From: JBKPHS01 sp046729975
GTDB taxonomy: Bacteria > Actinomycetota > Thermoleophilia > Solirubrobacterales > Thermoleophilaceae
Assembly (NCBI GenBank): GCA_046729975.1
Contig: JBKPHS010000072.1
Span: 1 to 7,591, forward strand
DNA length: 7,591 bases
Direction of reading: 5' to 3'
Shown here: positions 1-6,268 of the stretch, piece by piece
Position numbering within the stretch: position 1 is the stretch's first letter
Layout of the letters: the number at the start of each line of letters is the position of its first letter
Position numbers and translations under genes: made by a program
The notes under the pieces: generated by a model
The model's input: only the letters and a program-made list of their open reading frames with translations
What the model was told of the DNA's origin: nothing
Database searches by the model: none

Positions 1-186
1 GAGACGCTCCCGAGCGCGCTCGAGGCGTTCGTGAACGTCAACCCGATCTCCGTCCTGGCGACCGCATCGCGCGGGCTGATGGAGGGGTCGGCGGACGCCG
101 CGGACATCGCGATCGTGCTGGCGACGGCCGCGGCGCTGACAGCCGTGTTCGCCCCGCTGACGACGCACCTGTACAGAAAGAGCTGA
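1..186 (+). CDS. ABC-2 type transporter permease, C-terminal fragment
   Basis: This is an open frame from the first base to TGA at 184-186, giving 61 residues; the gene begins outside the window. The stretch FVNVNPISVLATASRGLMEG, then a hydrophobic segment (IAIVLATAAALTAVFAPL) and a short basic end (LYRKS), matches the end of DrrB-like ABC-2 permeases. In that family an extracytoplasmic loop with an NP motif and a 'lRGLl.G' element precedes the last membrane helix. Such proteins form the membrane half of efflux pumps for drugs, lipids or polysaccharides, with an ATPase usually encoded just upstream. The substrate cannot be told from this piece. A hairpin begins inside the stop codon and separates the gene from what follows. 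The family call is fairly sure; any narrower name would be a guess. Confidence 0.72.
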   Translation, partial: ETLPSALEAFVNVNPISVLATASRGLMEGSADAADIAIVLATAAALTAVFAPLTTHLYRKS

Positions 187-211
187 GCCGAGCCCGGGGG
201 CGTCGGTCAGC
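182..211 (+). terminator. hairpin over the permease stop codon
   Basis: GCTGA (182-186) pairs with TCAGC (207-211) and CCGA (188-191) with TCGG (203-206). GCC (192-194) then pairs with GGC (199-201). Single-base bulges sit at 187 and 202, and the loop is four bases. This gives about 12 GC-rich pairs directly on the TGA stop. No T-run follows, as is common for high-GC actinobacterial terminators, so termination is inferred. Confidence 0.5.
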
Positions 212-239
212 CGTTCAAGAAGCACCAGCGGATGCCGAT

Positions 240-800
240 TTGGAGGGTGTGGACCTTCTATACGGCATCGCCGACGCGATCTATAGCTTCATGGAATCGG
301 GGCCGCCGATGCCCGCCGCCTTCCTCTACATCGCCGTCGGCTCCGTCCCGGTCACGCTGCTCCACGAGCTGGGACACGCGATCGCCGCCCGGCGACTCCT
401 CGGGAGCGAGGTCGAGGTGTCCGTCGGGAACGCGGGGAAGATCGCGCAGGTGCGCCTGGGCCAGATCGACGCGACAATCAATGTGGTCAGCCAGCCCGGC
501 CGGGCCGCGGGGGTCGCCACCTTCGACGCTTCCCGTGCCACCGCCGAACAGGTTCTGTGGATCGCCCTTGCCGGCCCGCTCGCCTCGCTCGCAGGCGTCG
601 TGCTTGCGACAGCGCTGCTCTCCGTCGCTCCAGAGACCGATATCGCCCAAGGCCTCCTGTGGGCCGCCGTCCTCGTAGGGGTCGTCGGAACCCTGAACAT
701 CATTCCGCTCGAGTTCGAGGAGCGCCGTGACGGTCCGGCTGTGCAGACTGACGGCCGCGTAGCTCTCGACGCGCTCAAGGTGTCCCGAGACCTTCGGTAA
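240..800 (+). CDS. M50-family (site-2-protease-like) membrane zinc metalloprotease
   Basis: The 186-aa integral membrane protein carries the zinc motif HELGHA at residues 42-47 (His42, Glu43, His46) inside the first hydrophobic segment (about 25-50). Further hydrophobic segments lie at about 104-130 (with LAGPLASL) and 137-158. The last ends in NIIP (153-156) and is followed by TDGR (170-173), the usual place of the third, Asp zinc ligand in M50 enzymes. No PDZ or CBS domain is present, so this is a minimal form, perhaps cleaving a membrane-bound substrate; the substrate is unknown. The start is uncertain. TTG at 240 gives the longest frame but has no good ribosome-binding site; GTG 249 has GGAGGG only two bases away, and ATG 291 and 309 lie in frame. 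It is probably transcribed alone, between hairpins on both sides. Confidence 0.75.
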   Translation: MEGVDLLYGIADAIYSFMESGPPMPAAFLYIAVGSVPVTLLHELGHAIAARRLLGSEVEVSVGNAGKIAQVRLGQIDATINVVSQPGRAAGVATFDASRATAEQVLWIALAGPLASLAGVVLATALLSVAPETDIAQGLLWAAVLVGVVGTLNIIPLEFEERRDGPAVQTDGRVALDALKVSRDLR

Positions 801-822
801 TCGGGGCCTTTCCCCGACTACC
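796..822. terminator. terminator hairpin between convergent genes
   Basis: GGTAATCGGGG (796-806) pairs with CCCCGACTACC (812-822), 10 of 11 positions, around the 5-base loop CCTTT. The left arm contains the TAA stop (798-800) of the metalloprotease gene. The structure works on either strand and lies just past the stop of the minus-strand gene ending at 832, so it probably serves both convergent genes. Confidence 0.6.
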
Positions 823-836
823 GACTACCGACTACC
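816..836. repeat. three tandem GACTACC heptamers
   Basis: The heptamer GACTACC occurs three times without a break (816-822, 823-829, 830-836). The first copy is the right arm of the terminator hairpin and the third covers the stop codon (832-834, reverse strand) of the minus-strand gene. The unit resembles the xxTAACC and GGTTACC heptamers at 7112-7165. Confidence 0.8.
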
Positions 837-1317
837 GCTCCTCGAACGCCACCTCCGCCGCGCGCCGCCGCAGCGCATCGACCTCCGAGCGCTGCCGCTC
901 CGCTCGGCCGACGAGGCCGGCGAAGTCGAATCCGGCGAGCCGCGGTTCCGCGACGGCAAAGTCCTCGAGCGCTACCCACATCGCGCCCTTCGCAGCGATC
1001 CCCAGCATGAGACCCTCGAGCTCGACGACCCGGCTCAGGGGGCTATAGCTGAGCAGGCGGCCGTTTAGCTTCAGACGGCCGACCTTCTCCCCGGCCCAGA
1101 ACGCCACCTTCTTCAGGCGGTCGTGCCCGATCTCGAGTCGCGCCATGACCTCGTCGAGGGTCCGCATGTCGTCCTCGATCTCGGACAGGATCTTCGCAAG
1201 CGGCTGCTCGAACTCGGTGCCCTTGCTCGACCCGAGCGTCCGGGCCGCCAGCTCGCGGCCGGCGGTCGCTCCGGCCCGATGGTCCTGGAGGTAGATACGC
1301 AGCAGGTCGGACGCCAT
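832..1317 (-). CDS. conserved hypothetical helical protein
   Basis: This 161-aa cytoplasmic protein starts at ATG (1315-1317, reverse) and has no signal peptide or membrane helix. It looks almost entirely helical: helix 1 about 3-28 (LLRIYLQDHRAGATAGRELA), helix 2 about 34-62, helix 3 about 64-84, helix 4 about 94-120, and a charged helix 133-160 rich in Arg and Glu. Short proteins starting with this LLxIYLxDHxAGAT pattern recur in actinobacteria as far as I recall, without known function. Acidic and His residues spaced along the bundle (His13, Glu46, Glu48, Glu99, Glu101) could suggest a ferritin-like fold, but I see no complete metal-ligand set. The gene diverges from the channel-dhaKL operon across 141 bp and converges on the metalloprotease gene. 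Whether it shares regulation with the DHA genes is unknown. Confidence 0.7.
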   Translation of the reverse strand: MASDLLRIYLQDHRAGATAGRELAARTLGSSKGTEFEQPLAKILSEIEDDMRTLDEVMARLEIGHDRLKKVAFWAGEKVGRLKLNGRLLSYSPLSRVVELEGLMLGIAAKGAMWVALEDFAVAEPRLAGFDFAGLVGRAERQRSEVDALRRRAAEVAFEER

Positions 1318-1366
1318 TCCAGGCGGCCAACATTCGCAGGTCGGCGTCTGGCAAGCCCCCGGGAGC

Positions 1367-1395
1367 TTGACATTGATCTAGCGAGGGAGTACGTT
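1367..1395 (+). promoter_or_regulatory. promoter of the channel-dhaK-dhaL-ptsI operon
   Basis: A perfect -35 TTGACA (1367-1372) is followed after exactly 17 bp by TACGTT (1390-1395), a weak -10 (3 of 6). The predicted start is near 1402, which places the palindromic operator 1408-1428 just downstream. A second possible -10, GATAAT (1414-1419), lies inside the operator but has no good -35. Both models leave the operator well placed for repression. Confidence 0.5.
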
Positions 1396-1407
1396 CATCC
1401 CGAAATC

Positions 1408-1428
1408 GCATTCGATAATGTCGAATGC
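1408..1428. promoter_or_regulatory. palindromic operator, probable IclR-family site (operon copy)
   Basis: Perfect 8-bp arms GCATTCGA (1408-1415) and TCGAATGC (1421-1428) flank a 5-bp centre TAATG. The core 1410-1426 matches 14 of 17 bases of the site at 6289-6305 in the promoter of the IclR-family gene. An extra half-site-like CCGAA lies at 1400-1404, five bases before the core; the other copy has TCGAA four bases before its core. Assignment to the neighbouring IclR protein is inference from the matching pair and their positions. Confidence 0.7.
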
Positions 1429-1458
1429 AGGTCGGGAGTTGTAGGAGAGGAGAAGAAG

Positions 1459-2250
1459 ATGGAGGAGTACTCGCTTCCGCAGAGAGCGCTCGCAGAGGTG
1501 CTCGGCACCGCGCTTCTGGTGCTCGTCGGACCGGGGTCGGTCGTAGCGACCCTGACTCTTGCCGGAGATTCCACCCCGGCGATCACGGGCGCCGACTTGC
1601 TTGGCATCTCATTCGCCTTCGGGCTGATCATCGCGGCGCTGGTCTACGCGATCGGGAAGGTGTCAGGCTGCCACATCAACCCGGCGGTGACCTTCGCGCT
1701 TGCCGCCACGAGGCGCTTCCCCTGGCGGGAGGTTCCCACCTACTGGGGGGCGCAGGTCGTCGGCGCGGTAATCGGCGCGCTCGCGATCTGGGCGATCTTC
1801 GCCGGATCGGGCATCGACCTCGGGATGGGCCAGACATCGTTCAACGAGGACTCCACCACCTGGGCGTCGGCGATCTTCGCCGAGGGCATCGGCACTTTCA
1901 TGCTGATGTTCGCGATCCTCGGGATCGTCGACTCGCGCTCGCCGAGCGACTTCGCCGGGCTGATCATCGGCGGCGTGGTCGTCGCGATCATCATGATCGT
2001 CGGGCCGATCACGGGCGCTTCGCTGAACCCCGCGCGCGCCTTCGGTCCCGAGTTCGTATCGGGTCTGAACGACGGCGTGACGCACTGGAACCAGCTGGTC
2101 CCCGTCTACATCCTGCCCGGCCTGGTCGGTGCGGGCCTGGCTGCGGTGATCTATGACCTGCTCGCCACGCCGCGCAAGGTCGTGCAGCCGATCGAGGAGG
2201 CAGTCAAGCATCCGGACGTGTCGCCCGACCCGGCGGCCGCCGCCAAGTGA
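1459..2250 (+). CDS. MIP-family channel (aquaporin/aquaglyceroporin)
   Basis: The 263-aa inner-membrane channel has two NPA boxes, HINPAV (72-77) and LNPARAF (189-195), and six hydrophobic helices at about 9-32, 46-66, 94-116, 137-157, 164-183 and 213-235, the normal MIP plan and length. Aligned by eye with AqpZ and GlpF, the selectivity filter reads Phe54, Ile178, Ala187, Arg193. This is neither the AqpZ set (F,H,T,R) nor the GlpF set (W,G,F,R), and the Asp after the second NPA-Arg of GlpF is Ala194. The wider, non-His filter is closer to plant NIP-type channels and allows glycerol-sized solutes. ATG 1459 was chosen because GGAGAGG lies 8 bases upstream; the frame stays open to 1123, but that part has no MIP similarity. 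It is first in an operon, 11 bp before dhaK, so its likely cargo is glycerol or dihydroxyacetone. Confidence 0.9.
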   Translation: MEEYSLPQRALAEVLGTALLVLVGPGSVVATLTLAGDSTPAITGADLLGISFAFGLIIAALVYAIGKVSGCHINPAVTFALAATRRFPWREVPTYWGAQVVGAVIGALAIWAIFAGSGIDLGMGQTSFNEDSTTWASAIFAEGIGTFMLMFAILGIVDSRSPSDFAGLIIGGVVVAIIMIVGPITGASLNPARAFGPEFVSGLNDGVTHWNQLVPVYILPGLVGAGLAAVIYDLLATPRKVVQPIEEAVKHPDVSPDPAAAAK

Positions 2251-2261
2251 GAGGAGCGACA

Positions 2262-3284
2262 ATGGCAACTGTCCCGAGGACGATGAAGAAGCTCCTCAAC
2301 GACCCGGCGGAGGTGGTGAAGGAGTCGCTGGCGGGCCTGGCGGCCGCGCACGGGGACATCCTCCGCTACGACGCGGCGGACCAGTACGTAGTCCGCACCG
2401 ACGCCCCGGTCGACGGCAAGGTCGGTCTGGTATCCGGCGGCGGGTCCGGTCACGAGCCGCTGCACGGCGGGTTCGTCGGGCGCGGCATGCTCGACGCGGC
2501 CTGCCCCGGCGAGGTCTTCACTTCGCCGGTGCCGGAGCAGATGCTCGCGGCGACCAAGGCCGTGGACGGCGGCGCCGGTGTCGTCCACATCGTGAAGAAC
2601 TACACGGGCGATGTCATGAACTTCAAGCTCGCGGCAGAGGACGCCGCGGACGAGGGCATCGACGTGGAATCCGTGCTGGTCGACGACGACGTCGCGGTAC
2701 AGGATTCGCTGTACACGGCGGGCCGGCGGGGGGTCGGCGCAACGGTGCTCGCCGAGAAGATCGCGGGCGCGGCCGCGGAGCGCGGCGACGACGTCGCCGG
2801 CGTCGCCGGCGTTGCGCGCCGCGTGAACGACCGCTCGCGCTCCTTCGGGATCGCGCTGTCGTCCTGTATCCCGCCGGCCGCCGGCAAGCCGATCTTCGAC
2901 CTGCCCGAGGGCGAGATGGAGGTCGGCATCGGTATCCACGGCGAGCCCGGCAGGCGCCGCGAGCCGCTCCGCGGCGCTCGCGAGATAGCTGCTCTGATGG
3001 TCGAGGCGGTCGTCAGCGACCTCCAGCCGGCCGACGGCGCGCAAGTGCTGCCGTTCGTCAACGGCATGGGCGGCACGCCACAGCTCGAGCTCTACCTGCT
3101 CTATGGCGAGGTCGAGCGCGAGCTCCGGGAGGCCGGCCTCGAGCCCGCGCGGCGGCTCGTGGGCAGCTACATCACGTCGCTCGAGATGGCGGGCGCCTCG
3201 CTCAGCCTTCTCGAGCTCGACGAGGAGCTGACCGCCTTGTGGGATGCTCCTGTGCACACGGCCGCGCTCCGCTGGGGAGCGTGA
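2262..3284 (+). CDS. dhaK: PEP-dependent dihydroxyacetone kinase, substrate-binding subunit DhaK
   Basis: This 340-aa cytoplasmic protein, full length for the family, binds dihydroxyacetone covalently as a hemiaminal on a histidine and presents it to DhaL-ADP/ATP for phosphorylation to DHA phosphate. Visible marks are GGGSGHEPLHGGFVG (59-73, with His64 next to the substrate), KNYTGDVMNF (112-121, with Asp117 as the likely acid/base) and GIGIHGEPG (222-230, with His226 as the covalent His). FVNGMGGTP (265-273) is also typical. There is no C-terminal DhaL domain, so it is the two-protein PTS type and not the fused ATP-dependent kinase. ATG 2262 follows GAGGAG by 5 bases; GTG 2247, five codons upstream, would overlap the channel gene and lacks such a site. 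It is followed by dhaL after 7 bp, indicating tight co-translation. Confidence 0.95.
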   Translation: MATVPRTMKKLLNDPAEVVKESLAGLAAAHGDILRYDAADQYVVRTDAPVDGKVGLVSGGGSGHEPLHGGFVGRGMLDAACPGEVFTSPVPEQMLAATKAVDGGAGVVHIVKNYTGDVMNFKLAAEDAADEGIDVESVLVDDDVAVQDSLYTAGRRGVGATVLAEKIAGAAAERGDDVAGVAGVARRVNDRSRSFGIALSSCIPPAAGKPIFDLPEGEMEVGIGIHGEPGRRREPLRGAREIAALMVEAVVSDLQPADGAQVLPFVNGMGGTPQLELYLLYGEVERELREAGLEPARRLVGSYITSLEMAGASLSLLELDEELTALWDAPVHTAALRWGA

Positions 3285-3291
3285 TGCGACC

Positions 3292-3945
3292 GTGACGACC
3301 GGGACCGCCGTGAGAGCCGCAACCGTCACCTCCTGGATGGGCGAGATCGCCGCCGCCATGAGGGCGGAGAGCGAGTACCTCACTCAGCTCGACGCCGCCA
3401 TCGGCGACGGAGACCACGGCATCAACATGACGCGCGGCTTCGACGCGGTCCAGAAGGCGCTGGCCGGGCAGGACGGCAATCTCCCTCCCGGCCAGCTCTT
3501 CATCGTCGCCGGCAAGACGCTCGTATCGACCGTCGGCGGCGCGAGCGGCCCGCTCTGGGGCACGGCGCTGAGGCGCGCCGGCCGCTCGCTCGGCAGGGCG
3601 GACGAGTTCGACGGCCCCGCGCTGCTCGACGCGCTCCAGGCGGGAGCCGACGGCGTGGTCGAGATCGGCGCGGCGGCGCCCGGCGACAAGACCATGGTGG
3701 ACGCGCTCCAGCCGGCCATCGACGCGCTGCGGCAAGGTCTCGACTCCGGCGCCCCGCTCGAGACGGCGCTCCAGGCCGCGGCGGAGGCGGCGGAAGACGG
3801 CGCCCGTGCAACGGTGCCGATGCAGGCGCGGAAGGGGCGCGCCTCCTATCTCGGCGAGCGCTCGATCGGGCACCAGGATCCCGGCGCGACGTCGGTGGCG
3901 CTCGTGATGCGCGCGCTCGCGCGGGCGGTCGCCCGGGGATCCTGA
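3292..3945 (+). CDS. dhaL: dihydroxyacetone kinase, ADP-binding subunit DhaL
   Basis: DhaL (217 aa) holds ADP as a tightly bound cofactor. DhaM rephosphorylates this to ATP in place, and DhaL then passes the phosphate to DHA on DhaK. The Mg-binding signature DAAIGDGDHG (34-43, with Asp34, Asp39 and Asp41) is intact. GGASGPLWG (82-90), PGDKTMVDAL (130-139) and RKGRASYLGERSIGHQDPGA (180-199) are the other conserved nucleotide-lid elements. GTG 3292 fits the family N-terminus and lies 7 bp after the dhaK stop, with GGGGAG (3274-3279) somewhat far upstream. GTG 3310 is a possible shorter start, and a longer frame to 3244 would overlap dhaK by 41 bp. The stop overlaps the next start as TGATG, typical of translational coupling to ptsI. 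Confidence 0.94.
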   Translation: MTTGTAVRAATVTSWMGEIAAAMRAESEYLTQLDAAIGDGDHGINMTRGFDAVQKALAGQDGNLPPGQLFIVAGKTLVSTVGGASGPLWGTALRRAGRSLGRADEFDGPALLDALQAGADGVVEIGAAAPGDKTMVDALQPAIDALRQGLDSGAPLETALQAAAEAAEDGARATVPMQARKGRASYLGERSIGHQDPGATSVALVMRALARAVARGS

Positions 3946-5675
3946 TGGGCGAGCGGGTGCTGAACGGCGTGCCGGCCTCACCCGGCGCCGCCGCCGGCGA
4001 TGCCCGTGTGATCGGCCGGCCGCAGACCGAGGAGGCTCCCGCTCTGGCGCCGGCCGAGCGCCCCGCGGAGGCCGAGCGCGCGGCCCGGGCGCTCGAGGGG
4101 GCCGCCCGAGAGCTCGAGGAGCTCGCGGCGAGCCTCCGCTCCGAGGGCCGCAGCACGGAGGGGGAGATCGTCGAGACCGGCGCGCTGATGGCGCGCGACC
4201 CGGCGCTCGCCGCGGCGGTCGAGAGCTCCATCCTCGCGCAGGGCCGCCCGGCTGCCGCCGCGCTCGTCGGTGCGACCGCGGCGCACGCGGCCGTGATCGA
4301 GGACATCAAGGACGCGTTCCTTGCCGCGCGCGCCGAAGACGTCCGCAGCGTCGGGCGCCGCGCCGCCGCGCTCACGCTCGGACAGCGGGCCACGGCACCG
4401 GCGGACGGTGCGATCGTCGTGGCCGAGGAGCTCGGTCCGGCGGAGGTGGCGGAGCTCGGGCCGAACACAGCGGCCATCGCGCTCGCGGGCGGAGGCGTTA
4501 CCACGCACGCCGCGATCGTCGCGCGCTCGCTCGGCGTGCCGATGGTGGTCGAGACGTGCCAGGAGCTGCTCGACACAAGGGACGGCCAGGAGATCGTCGT
4601 AGACGGCGATCGCGGCCTGGCGGTCATCGACCCGGCCGGGGCAAGGCTCGAGCACGCCCGCGCCGCGGCCGCCGCACGCCTGCGCGAGCGCGAGCGCGAG
4701 CGTGTAGAGCGCGACCTGCCGGCGACCACGGTCGACGGGCGGCGCGTCAGCGTGCTCGTCAACGTCGCGGGCGCCGCGGAGGTCGTCGCGGGCCTGAACG
4801 CCGGGGCCGAAGGCGTCGGCCTCGTGCGCACGGAGCTCGCCTTTCTGGACGCCCGCGAATGGCCCCGCGAGGCCGAACATCGGGCTGCCCTGGCGCCGAT
4901 CCTCGAGGCCGCGGGCAGCCTGCCCGTGACGGTGCGCGTGCTCGACCTCGGCGGCGATAAGACGCCTCCCTTCTTGCGCGGCGCGAGGGCCCGCGGCACC
5001 CAGCTGCTGCTCGAGCATCCCGAGGCGCTCGACGCCCAGCTGAGGGCCGCGCTCGCGACCGCCGGCACGGCGAACCTGCGCGTGCTGCTGCCGATGATCC
5101 GCGGGATGAACGACCTGCGCGCCGCCCGCGAGGCGCTGCTGCGCGCGCTGGGCGACGTGGCGGGCAGCCGAGCGCCGCTTCTCGGCGCGATGGTCGAGAC
5201 GCCGGAGGCGGCGGCCGCGGCCCACGTCATCGCCGCCGAGTCCGACTTCCTCAGCATCGGCACCAACGACCTGGCCCACTGGACTCTGGGTGCGGGCCGC
5301 CCCGGGCCGCGCAACGAGCCGGCTCATCACCCCGAGGTCCTGGCGCTGATCGACCGGACGGTGCGCGCCGGGCACGCGGCAGGCATTCCCGTCGAGGTCT
5401 GCGGCGAGGCGGCGTCAGACCCGCTCGTCGCCCCGCTGCTGATCGGCCTGGGTGTGGACGAGCTGAGCGTCGGCGCGGCCAGGGTGGGGGAGGTGCGAGC
5501 CTGGGTCCGCCGCCTGTCCTTCTCCGATGCCCGCCAACTCGCCCGGGACGCGCTCGCGCGCTCGAGTGCGGACGAGGTCGCGCGGCTTGCCCGCTCGCTA
5601 GCTCTCGCGAAGGCCGGCGACGCAGGCGCTCAGCGCCTCGACGGCGACGGCGGCGTCGTCGCCGTCGGCCCGTAG
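3945..5675 (+). CDS. ptsI: PTS Enzyme I (phosphoenolpyruvate-protein phosphotransferase)
   Basis: EI takes phosphate from PEP onto a histidine and gives it to HPr. At 576 aa it is full length (E. coli 575). It has the N-terminal LNGVPASPGAAAG (6-18), the HPr-docking helical region (about 20-145) and the phospho-His motif GGGVTTHAAIVARS (182-195, His188). PEP-barrel residues are Arg295 in GLVRTE, Arg331 in RVLDLGGDK, Glu418 in MVET, GTNDL (439-443) and Arg452. The catalytic Cys486 lies in EVCGEAASDP. All catalytic positions I could check are present, so it should be active, unlike the partial EI fused to E. coli DhaM. Its ATG overlaps the dhaL stop (TGATG). The last 25 codons and stop overlap ptsH on the other strand; the Gly-rich tail after about residue 555 goes beyond the usual EI end. 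Position suggests service to DhaM. Confidence 0.94.
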   Translation: MGERVLNGVPASPGAAAGDARVIGRPQTEEAPALAPAERPAEAERAARALEGAARELEELAASLRSEGRSTEGEIVETGALMARDPALAAAVESSILAQGRPAAAALVGATAAHAAVIEDIKDAFLAARAEDVRSVGRRAAALTLGQRATAPADGAIVVAEELGPAEVAELGPNTAAIALAGGGVTTHAAIVARSLGVPMVVETCQELLDTRDGQEIVVDGDRGLAVIDPAGARLEHARAAAAARLRERERERVERDLPATTVDGRRVSVLVNVAGAAEVVAGLNAGAEGVGLVRTELAFLDAREWPREAEHRAALAPILEAAGSLPVTVRVLDLGGDKTPPFLRGARARGTQLLLEHPEALDAQLRAALATAGTANLRVLLPMIRGMNDLRAAREALLRALGDVAGSRAPLLGAMVETPEAAAAAHVIAAESDFLSIGTNDLAHWTLGAGRPGPRNEPAHHPEVLALIDRTVRAGHAAGIPVEVCGEAASDPLVAPLLIGLGVDELSVGAARVGEVRAWVRRLSFSDARQLARDALARSSADEVARLARSLALAKAGDAGAQRLDGDGGVVAVGP

Positions 5676-5870
5676 CCGCAGCTGCGTTCCGCGCTTCGCG
5701 CCGAGCGCGAGGACGGACAGGAGGCTCTTGGCATCCGCGCTCCGACCATTGGCCCCGACCGCGATGGCCGCCTCGAAGCCCATGGCCGTCCGCACGAAGT
5801 CGGCCGCCGGACGGGCGTGCAGGTCCACGTCCGCCGGCAGGTCGACCCTGGTCTCAGAGCTTGTGGGCAC
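5598..5870 (-). CDS. ptsH: phosphocarrier protein HPr
   Basis: A 90-aa cytoplasmic carrier that relays phosphate from EI to DhaM. The motif DLHARPAADFV (16-26) holds the phosphorylated His18 with Arg20 and Pro21. DAKSLLSVLALGAKRGTQL (46-64) matches the family's second conserved block, with Ser49 at the place of the regulatory Ser46. No HPr kinase is visible, so its use is unknown. GTG (5868-5870, reverse) is preceded by GAGGAGG with 6 bases between, which decides the start; the frame extends to 5942 but that part overlaps dhaM codons and is unlike HPr. The start lies inside the end of dhaM (17-nt overlap), suggesting coupled translation. The 3' end overlaps ptsI antisense by 78 bp. It is a free-standing HPr, where E. 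coli DhaM carries an HPr domain. Confidence 0.93.
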   Translation of the reverse strand: MPTSSETRVDLPADVDLHARPAADFVRTAMGFEAAIAVGANGRSADAKSLLSVLALGAKRGTQLRLRADGDDAAVAVEALSACVAGLRES

Positions 5871-6240
5871 CCCGTGCCTCCTCGGCCGCCCGCGCGACGT
5901 CGTCGAGCGGCACGCCCGCCGACGCGACGACGGCCGCGGCAACCGCGCCCTCCACTATCGGAGCGTCGACGAGCCGCACGCGTCCGTTGGCCGACTGGCG
6001 CTCCAACACGTGCCGGACGGTGAGGATCGCGCTTCCGAGGTCTCCCAGCACGACCACTCCATCGCCAGTGTCGGCGCGCCGGATGGCGTCACGCACGAGC
6101 CCGTCGTCGGTCCCGAGCCCACCCGCGGGATCGCCGCCGGCGGCCTCGATCGGAACCTCCGGGCCGGCGACCTGGCCGGCGAGCTGGGCCAGCCCGTGAG
6201 CGAGATCCGAGCTGTGCGATACGACTACGATCCCGACCAC
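5854..6240 (-). CDS. dhaM: PTS-dependent dihydroxyacetone kinase phosphotransferase subunit DhaM
   Basis: A 128-aa protein of the EIIA-mannose-like fold that takes phosphate from HPr on His9 (VVVSHSSDLA, 5-14) and hands it to ADP bound in DhaL. GGLGTDDGLVRDAI (40-53), VVLGDLGSA (63-71) and DAPIVEGAVAAAV (92-104) are the conserved family elements. It is a single-domain DhaM: the HPr and partial-EI domains of the E. coli protein are absent and supplied as separate genes. The start is GTG (6238-6240, reverse), with GAGGA about ten bases upstream. It diverges from the iclR-type gene across 44 bp and is followed by ptsH with a 17-nt overlap. A promoter with its -35 inside the palindromic operator reads into it, so it is probably controlled together with dhaK and dhaL although encoded on the other strand. 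Confidence 0.93.
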   Translation of the reverse strand: MVGIVVVSHSSDLAHGLAQLAGQVAGPEVPIEAAGGDPAGGLGTDDGLVRDAIRRADTGDGVVVLGDLGSAILTVRHVLERQSANGRVRLVDAPIVEGAVAAAVVASAGVPLDDVARAAEEARGAHKL

Positions 6241-6268
6241 GGCTCTCCGTTCCTCGACTACCCGGGCT

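Noticed and set aside
232..678. ATG-started frame of 148 codons overlapping the metalloprotease
   Set aside because: Its translation is Ser/Pro/Arg-rich with no motif, while the other frame holds HELGHA and the other M50 elements.
1123..1458. N-terminal extension of the MIP channel frame to 1123
   Set aside because: It overlaps the divergent gene, its promoter and the operator, and is not MIP-like; GGAGAGG before ATG 1459 marks the true start.
2797..2814. Direct repeat GTCGCCGGC twice within dhaK
   Set aside because: It encodes a short Val-Ala-Gly repeat in a variable loop; two copies in GC-rich DNA are not notable.
2151..3383. Long minus-strand open frame (410 codons) opposite dhaK
   Set aside because: It is the antisense of dhaK and has no recognisable domain; long antisense frames are expected in DNA with GC-rich third positions.
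3500..5314. Minus-strand frame of 604 codons, and another of 465 codons (3978-5375), opposite dhaL/ptsI
   Set aside because: Low-complexity Ser/Arg/Ala-rich or Arg/Gly-rich translations antisense to genes with intact catalytic motifs; they are shadows.
5871..5942. N-terminal extension of HPr
   Set aside because: Arg/Ser-rich, lies within dhaM codons, and GTG 5870 has a strong GAGGAGG site and gives standard HPr length.
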